Below are positions 59,050 to 64,000 of a stretch of DNA of 64,000 nucleotides, piece by piece. The notes beneath the pieces were generated by a model that worked only from the letters and a program-made list of their open reading frames with translations, searched no databases and was not told the origin of the DNA. This DNA is from Variovorax boronicumulans (GTDB lineage Bacteria; Pseudomonadota; Gammaproteobacteria; Burkholderiales; Burkholderiaceae_C), in the NCBI RefSeq assembly GCF_007677875.1, contig NZ_VEDO01000009.1, positions 62,001 through 126,000 of the forward strand, written 5' to 3'. The first letter of the stretch is position 1, and every line of letters begins with the position of its first letter. A program made the position numbers and the translations under genes.

Positions 59050-60339
59050 ATGACCACCACGCCCCTGCCCGGCCATCCCCATGTCCACCTGCGCGACGGC
59101 GCGCTGCACACCGAAGGCGTGCGCCTGGCCGATCTGGCCGCTGCGTATGGCACACCGCTGTTCGTCTACTCCAAGGCATCGATGCTGGACGCGTTGGCCG
59201 CCTACCAGCGCGGCTTCGCGGGCCGGCGCGCGCAGATCTGCTATGCGATGAAGGCCAATTCCACGCTGGCCGTGCTGCAGCTGTTCGCGCGCGCGGGCTG
59301 CGGGTTCGACATCGTCTCGGACGGCGAGCTGCAGCGCGTGCTGGCGGCCGGTGGCGACCCGGCCAAGGTGATCTTCTCGGGCGTGGGCAAGACCCGGGCC
59401 GAGATGCGCCTCGCGCTGGACCATGGCATCGCCTGCTTCAACGTGGAGAGCGCGGCCGAGCTCGACGTGCTCGACGAAGTGGCGCGCGCCCATGGCAGCC
59501 GCGCGCGCGTGAGCATCCGCGTGAACCCCGACGTGGACGCCAAGACCCACCCCTACATCTCCACGGGCCTGAAGGGCAACAAGTTCGGCGTGGCGCACGA
59601 CGAGGCGCTCGCGCTGTACCGCCACGCGGCCAGCCTGGCGGGCCTGCAGGTGGTCGGCATCGATTGCCACATCGGCTCGCAGATCACCGACGCCTCGCCA
59701 TATGTGGATGCGATGGACCGGGTGCTGGACCTGGTGGACGCGATCGAGGCGGCCGGCATCCGCATCGAGCACATCGACTTCGGCGGCGGCCTGGGCATCG
59801 TCTACGGTGCGCCCGGCGACGACGCACCGCCGGCCGCCGACGGCCTGTGGCAGCAGCTGCTGGCCAAGCTCGACGCGCGCGGCTATGGCGACCGGTTGCT
59901 CATGATCGAGCCCGGCCGCTCGCTGGTCGGCAATGCCGGCCTGTGCATCACGGAAGTGCTGTACCTCAAGCCCGGCGCGCAGAAGAACTTCTGCATCGTC
60001 GACGCGGCCATGAACGACCTGCCGCGCCCGGCCATGTACGAGGCCTTCCACCAGATCGTGCCGCTGGCGCCGCGCGCGCAGGCGCCCGCGGTCTACGACG
60101 TGGTCGGCCCGGTCTGCGAAAGCGGCGACTGGCTGGGCCGCGACCGCAAGCTGGCTGTGCAGCCTGGCGACCATCTGGCCGTGCTCTCGGCCGGCGCTTA
60201 CTGCATGAGCATGTCCAGCAACTACAACACCCGCGGCCGCGCCGCCGAGGTGCTGGTCGACGGCCATGCCGCCCACCTCATCCGCGCGCGCGAGGACGCT
60301 GCGGCGCAGATGCGGGGCGAGTCGCTGCTGCCCGACTGA
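59050..60339 (+). CDS. lysA: Diaminopimelate decarboxylase
   Basis: A 429-residue fold III PLP enzyme starting MTTTPLPGHPHVHLRDGALH. The cofactor Lys is in ICYAMKANSTLAVL; the substrate-binding and phosphate motifs include GVGKTRAEM, HIGSQITDASP, FGGGLGI and MIEPGRSLVGNAG; the catalytic Cys is in GPVCESGDWLG. It makes lysine from meso-diaminopimelate. It follows lptM by 117 bases. Its last 62 bases overlap the 3' end of msrQ on the other strand. Confidence 0.96.
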   Translation: MTTTPLPGHPHVHLRDGALHTEGVRLADLAAAYGTPLFVYSKASMLDALAAYQRGFAGRRAQICYAMKANSTLAVLQLFARAGCGFDIVSDGELQRVLAAGGDPAKVIFSGVGKTRAEMRLALDHGIACFNVESAAELDVLDEVARAHGSRARVSIRVNPDVDAKTHPYISTGLKGNKFGVAHDEALALYRHAASLAGLQVVGIDCHIGSQITDASPYVDAMDRVLDLVDAIEAAGIRIEHIDFGGGLGIVYGAPGDDAPPAADGLWQQLLAKLDARGYGDRLLMIEPGRSLVGNAGLCITEVLYLKPGAQKNFCIVDAAMNDLPRPAMYEAFHQIVPLAPRAQAPAVYDVVGPVCESGDWLGRDRKLAVQPGDHLAVLSAGAYCMSMSSNYNTRGRAAEVLVDGHAAHLIRAREDAAAQMRGESLLPD

Positions 60340-60922
60340 AGCGGCGCCACAGCCGCCAGGCCAGCAGCACGCCGAGGATGGCCGCATACAGCGCTACCTC
60401 GGCGAAGTCGTTCTTGCCCGCGCGCATCCAGAAGAAGTGCAGGATGGCCAGACCTGCCACCGCGTAGACCGCGCGGTGCAGCGCCTGCCAGCGCCGGGCC
60501 CCCAGGGCCTTGATCGCGCGGTTGAACGAGGTTGCGGCCAGCAGCGTGAGCAGCACCAGGCCCAGGAAGCCGACCAGGATGAAGGGCCGCTTGGCGATGT
60601 CGGCCGCGATGTCGGGCCATTCGAAGCCCATGTCGAACCAGGCGTAGCAGAGCAGGTGCAGCGCGCCGTAGAACCAGCAGAACAGGCCCAGCATGCGCCG
60701 AAAGCGGGCCAGGGCAGGCCAGCCGGCGAGCTGGCGCAGCGGCGTCACGGCCAGCACCACGCACAGGAAGCGCAGCGTCCAGTCGCCGGTGGCGCGGATC
60801 AGGTGCTCGGCCGGATTGGCCCCCAGCGTGTTCGCGAACGCGCCCCAGGTCAGCCAGGCGAAGGGCAGCAGGCACAGCGCGAACACCAGCGGCTTGGCCG
60901 CAGGGTGCAGCAGGACGCGCAC
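60278..60922 (-). CDS. msrQ: Heme-binding membrane subunit MsrQ
   Basis: A 214-residue protein with about six membrane helices and conserved His residues for the heme (GALHLLCYAWFDMGF, RWQALHRAVYAVAGLAILHF). It delivers electrons from the quinone pool (or Fre) to MsrP. Its ATG (60922) directly follows the msrP stop codon with one base between. The C-terminal tail (RFSRAAATRPASAPQRPRAR) runs 62 bases antisense into lysA. Confidence 0.94.
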   Translation of the reverse strand: MRVLLHPAAKPLVFALCLLPFAWLTWGAFANTLGANPAEHLIRATGDWTLRFLCVVLAVTPLRQLAGWPALARFRRMLGLFCWFYGALHLLCYAWFDMGFEWPDIAADIAKRPFILVGFLGLVLLTLLAATSFNRAIKALGARRWQALHRAVYAVAGLAILHFFWMRAGKNDFAEVALYAAILGVLLAWRLWRRFSRAAATRPASAPQRPRARG

Positions 60923-60923
60923 T

Positions 60924-61919
60924 TCAGTAGTTCTTCTTGAGGTCCATGCCGGCGTAGAGCTGACCGACCTGGGCCTCGTAGCCGTTGAACATCAGCGTCT
61001 TGCGCTTCTTGGCGAACAGGCCGTCCTCGCCGATGCGGCGCTCCGTAGCCTGGCTCCAGCGCGGGTGGTCCACGTTGGGATTCACGTTGGAATAGAAACC
61101 GTATTCGTTGGCCGCAGCCTTGTTCCAGGCCGTGGCCGGCTCCTTGTCGACGAAGCGGATCTTGACGATGCTCTTGGCATTCTTGAAGCCGTACTTCCAG
61201 GGCACGACCAGGCGCACGGGCGCGCCGTTCTGCTTGGGCAGCACCTCGCCGTACATGCCGAAGGTGAGCAGCGTGAGTGGGTGCATGGCCTCGTCCATGC
61301 GCAGGCCTTCGGCATAGGGCCAGCTCAGCACACGCGAGCCCACGAAGGGCATGGTCTTGGGGTCGGCCAGGGTCAGGAACTCGAGGTACTTGGCACCGGG
61401 CTGCGGCTCCACCTTCTGGATCAGCGCCGACAGCGAGTAGCCGACCCAGGGAATCACCATGGACCAGCCCTCCACGCAGCGCATGCGGTAGATGCGTTCC
61501 TCCTGGGCCGAAAGTTTGAGCAGGTCTTCCAACGCGTACTTGCCCGGCTTCTTGACCAGGCCCTCGATCTCCACGCTCCAGGGATCGGTCTTGAGCGTGT
61601 GCGCGTTGCGCGCCGGGTCGGCCTTGTCGGTGCCGAATTCGTAGAAGTTGTTGTAGCTGGTGGCGTCTTCGTAGGAGGTCAGCTTCTCCATGGTGACGGC
61701 GCCGGCCACGGCCGACTTGGCGCCTGGTAGCGCCGCCAGCTTGCCCGGCCGTGCCGCCTGCGCCAGCGCGTCACGCTGGGCCCAGCCCGCCAGCGCCACG
61801 CCCGCGGCGCCACCGGCCATCCAGCGCATCAGCTCGCGCCGGCTCTGGTAGACGCTCTGGGGCGTGATCTCGCTGGCATGCGGGTGGAGAAATCCGTCGG
61901 CATTCGTCTTGATCAGCAT
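60924..61919 (-). CDS. msrP: Periplasmic methionine sulfoxide reductase, molybdopterin subunit
   Basis: A 331-residue precursor starting [20 protein letters not shown], with a Tat signal whose twin arginine is SRRELM at residues 26-31, followed by a hydrophobic stretch ending near ALAQ. The Mo-cofactor Cys is in [19 protein letters not shown]; other blocks: [38 protein letters not shown]. It repairs oxidised methionine in periplasmic proteins. Export through TatABC is predicted. Confidence 0.95.
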   Translation of the reverse strand: MLIKTNADGFLHPHASEITPQSVYQSRRELMRWMAGGAAGVALAGWAQRDALAQAARPGKLAALPGAKSAVAGAVTMEKLTSYEDATSYNNFYEFGTDKADPARNAHTLKTDPWSVEIEGLVKKPGKYALEDLLKLSAQEERIYRMRCVEGWSMVIPWVGYSLSALIQKVEPQPGAKYLEFLTLADPKTMPFVGSRVLSWPYAEGLRMDEAMHPLTLLTFGMYGEVLPKQNGAPVRLVVPWKYGFKNAKSIVKIRFVDKEPATAWNKAAANEYGFYSNVNPNVDHPRWSQATERRIGEDGLFAKKRKTLMFNGYEAQVGQLYAGMDLKKNY

Positions 61920-61987
61920 CGTGCATCCTTTCCGAGAAGTCATACGCAGAAACCGCCGCGCTGGATGCCGTCAGAGACGAAACAGCG

Positions 61988-63334
61988 TCACAACGTTCCG
62001 TAGCTGTGCAGGCCCGACAGGAACATGTTGACCCCCAGGAAGGCGAAGGTCGTGATGGCCAGGCCCACGAGTGCCCACCAGGCTGCCACGGTGCCGCGCA
62101 GGCCCTTCATGAGCCGCATGTGCAGCCAGGCCGCGTAGTTGAGCCAGACGATCAGCGCCCAGGTTTCCTTCGGATCCCAGCTCCAGTAGCCGCCCCAGGC
62201 CTCCGCCGCCCACAGCGCGCCCAGCACGGTGGCGATCGTGAAGAAGGCGAAACCGACCGCGATGGCCTTGTACATCACGTCGTCGAGCACTTCGAGCGCG
62301 GGCAAGCGCTCGGCGATGCGGCGCCGGCCGAACAGGATGGCCGCCACGATCAACGCAGAAACGCCGAAGTACACCATCCAGTAGCTGCTGCCGCCCTCCA
62401 CGCCGCCCTGGCGGAACACGATGGGCTCGAAGCACAGCACCACGCCCAGCGCCCACAGCGGCGCCAGCCGCCACCAGCGGGGTTCGCCGGCCTGCTGCTT
62501 GATCAGGTAAGCGAAGGCCACCATGGCCGCCAGCGCGAAGGTGCCGTAGCCGACGAAGTTGGCCGGCACGTGCAGCTTCATCCACCAGCTCTTGAGGGCC
62601 GGCACCAGCGGCTGGATCTCGTGCGCCTCGCGCACCACCGTGTACCAGAGCAAAAAGCCCACGGCCGCGCTGATGACCAGCATCACGAAGGCACCCAGCG
62701 CGCGCGTGCGGTACTGGTCTTCGAAGTAGAGGTAGAAGGCCGCCGTGAGCCAGCAGAACAGCACGAAGACCTCGTACAGGTTGCTGACCGGGATGTGGCC
62801 GATGTCCGGCCCGATCTGGTGGCTCTCGTACCAGCGCACCATGGTGCCGACCAGGGCCATGGTGACGGCCGCCCAGGCGATGCGCGAGCCGATCAGTTCC
62901 AGCGCCGCAGCGGGGTTGCGCGCCACCATGCCGCCCCAGTAGAACACCGTGCTGATGAAGAACAGCATGCTCATCCAGAGGATGGCCGACTGGCTGGACA
63001 GGAAGTACTTGAGCCAGAACACCTGGTCGGCGCGGGCCAGGTCGGCGCGGCCATCGACCTGGTAGGAGGCGATGGCCAACAGCGCCAGCCCCGCCACAAC
63101 CAGCATCAGCATGCGCAGCGGTCGCCAGAACCAGCCCAGCCAGATCAGGCTGGGCACGGCACCGGCCAGGATCCACTTCTCGTAGATGTCCATGGCCGCG
63201 TGGTAGCGCGAGAACGCAAAGATGCCGCCGGCCAGCACCAGCACGGCGAACAGCCAGTCGAATGCGTTGCGGCGGGCCAGGAAGCCCTCGTGGAGCACCA
63301 GCGTCTCGCTGGGGCTGCGTGTGATGGTGTTCAT
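61988..63334 (-). CDS. ccsB: System II cytochrome c biogenesis protein CcsB/CcsA (ResC)
   Basis: A 448-residue membrane protein starting MNTITRSPSETLVLHEGFLA, with about eight membrane helices. The tryptophan-rich heme-handling motif (EAWGGYWSWDPKETWALIVW) and conserved His residues nearby (AAWLHMRLMK) are present. With ResB it carries and attaches heme to apocytochromes c on the periplasmic side. It is 4 bases after resB. Confidence 0.94.
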   Translation of the reverse strand: MNTITRSPSETLVLHEGFLARRNAFDWLFAVLVLAGGIFAFSRYHAAMDIYEKWILAGAVPSLIWLGWFWRPLRMLMLVVAGLALLAIASYQVDGRADLARADQVFWLKYFLSSQSAILWMSMLFFISTVFYWGGMVARNPAAALELIGSRIAWAAVTMALVGTMVRWYESHQIGPDIGHIPVSNLYEVFVLFCWLTAAFYLYFEDQYRTRALGAFVMLVISAAVGFLLWYTVVREAHEIQPLVPALKSWWMKLHVPANFVGYGTFALAAMVAFAYLIKQQAGEPRWWRLAPLWALGVVLCFEPIVFRQGGVEGGSSYWMVYFGVSALIVAAILFGRRRIAERLPALEVLDDVMYKAIAVGFAFFTIATVLGALWAAEAWGGYWSWDPKETWALIVWLNYAAWLHMRLMKGLRGTVAAWWALVGLAITTFAFLGVNMFLSGLHSYGTL

Positions 63335-63338
63335 CGTC

Positions 63339-64000
63339 TCACTCCTTGGCGCCGGTCCCGGCGCCGATCAGCCGGCTTTTGAGCAGGTCGAATTCGCGGT
63401 CCAAGTCCAGCGTCTTGCGGTTGGACGAGAGGGCCATGGTGGCCTCGGTGGCATCGCCCTGGGGCGCCATCCAGACCCACAGGCGGCGTTCGCGAACATA
63501 CAGCATCGCGAAAATCCCCAGGATCAGCAGCAGACAGCCCAGGTAGACGATGTTGCGCCCGGGCGCGCGCGCCACCTGGAACACGCTGGCCTGCACCTGC
63601 TTGAAATCGACCAGCTGGAACACCATGGGCGCGGGGTACAGCGATGCATCGCTGAGCGAGAGCACGGCCTGCGTCATGAAGCCCTGGGTCTTCTCGTTGC
63701 TCGCCAGCGGGGGGGCGCCCACGCGTTCCTGGCCCATCTGCACGAGCTCGAACAGCACGCCGTTCAGGATGCGCACCAGTACCTCGCCGGCGCGGCCGCG
63801 CTCGGCCTCGGGCACGTTGGTTTCCATGAAATCGGCAATGGCCTGCAGGCCGCCGCGCGGCTTGGCCGACGGACCGGCAGCCTGGCCTTCGCCGGCGAAC
63901 AGGGCCAGCGCCTTGGCGGCCGAGGCGGCCAGCTGCTCGGCCAGCTCGGGCCGCTGCGGATCGACGGCGCGCGTCGCATAGCGGCGCACGGCGGCCGCGC
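63339..64000 (-). CDS. resB: System II cytochrome c biogenesis protein ResB (partial, 5' end off the window)
   Basis: The last 220 or so residues of a ResB/Ccs1-type protein; the gene continues beyond the right edge. Visible are ETNVPEAERGRAGEVLVRIL, a periplasmic domain ending VFQLVDFKQVQASVFQVARA, the last TM helix (VYLGCLLLILGIFAMLYVRE) and the C-terminal cytosolic tail with RRLWVWMAP. It pairs with CcsB just downstream. The frame extends to the edge of the window without a credible start. Confidence 0.9.
   Translation of the reverse strand, partial: AAAVRRYATRAVDPQRPELAEQLAASAAKALALFAGEGQAAGPSAKPRGGLQAIADFMETNVPEAERGRAGEVLVRILNGVLFELVQMGQERVGAPPLASNEKTQGFMTQAVLSLSDASLYPAPMVFQLVDFKQVQASVFQVARAPGRNIVYLGCLLLILGIFAMLYVRERRLWVWMAPQGDATEATMALSSNRKTLDLDREFDLLKSRLIGAGTGAKE

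Overview
The window reads as an ordinary stretch of a high-GC chromosome from a betaproteobacterium of the order Burkholderiales, most likely family Comamonadaceae (an Acidovorax, Variovorax or Ramlibacter-type organism). The basis is gene order: mlaFEDACB, two ABC-2 exporter genes, bolA, murA, the his genes, hinT and tatABC in one run; petABC followed by sspAB; pilMNOPQ followed by aroKB; and msrPQ next to the System II cytochrome c genes. This assignment is an inference from synteny and protein character; no database was searched. About 66 protein genes and one tRNA are supported. Most genes lie on the minus strand.

Region 1 (1-10 kb): the 5' part of a hydroxypyruvate/glyoxylate reductase gene; a leucine-degradation (liu) cluster encoding both methylcrotonyl-CoA carboxylase subunits and methylglutaconyl-CoA hydratase, with a DUF4126 membrane protein gene inside it; a TRIC-type cation channel; a large EF-hand membrane protein of unknown function; and a small HIRAN-like protein. 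From 9.6 to 10.8 kb lies a sparse accessory patch: a possible 45-residue gene, terminators, an XRE-family regulator and tRNA-Thr(TGT).

Region 2 (10.8-20 kb): sspB, sspA, the cytochrome bc1 operon petABC with a clear promoter, mscL, pdxA, a NIF3-family gene, an MHS-type MFS transporter and a DegS-like protease.

Region 3 (20-43.6 kb): a nearly unbroken leftward array. Reading in the direction of transcription it runs gltBD, mlaFEDACB, an ABC-2 exporter pair, bolA, murA, hisGDCBH-hisA, a hexose-6-phosphate mutarotase, hisFIE, a DUF4870-like membrane protein, hinT and tatABC. It joins ammonia assimilation, outer-membrane lipid asymmetry, peptidoglycan precursor synthesis, histidine synthesis and Tat export. 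Genes mostly overlap or sit within a few bases of each other.

Region 4 (43.7-56 kb): a solitary REP-associated tyrosine transposase (RAYT) with a short AT-rich tail next to the gltB promoter; a methyltransferase; DUF1415; dgt; aroB and aroK; a five-domain Ig-like lipoprotein; and the type IV pilus assembly genes pilMNOPQ.

Region 5 (56-64 kb): penicillin-binding protein 1A, cyaY (frataxin), lptM and lysA, then msrQ, msrP, ccsB and the 3' part of resB. TatABC in region 3 is the expected exporter for MsrP and PetA.

I saw no CRISPR array, rRNA, intact prophage, complete insertion sequence or recognisable defence system. The least explained parts are the 9.2-10.7 kb patch, the EF-hand membrane protein, the Ig-like lipoprotein inside the pil-aro operon, and the RAYT tail.
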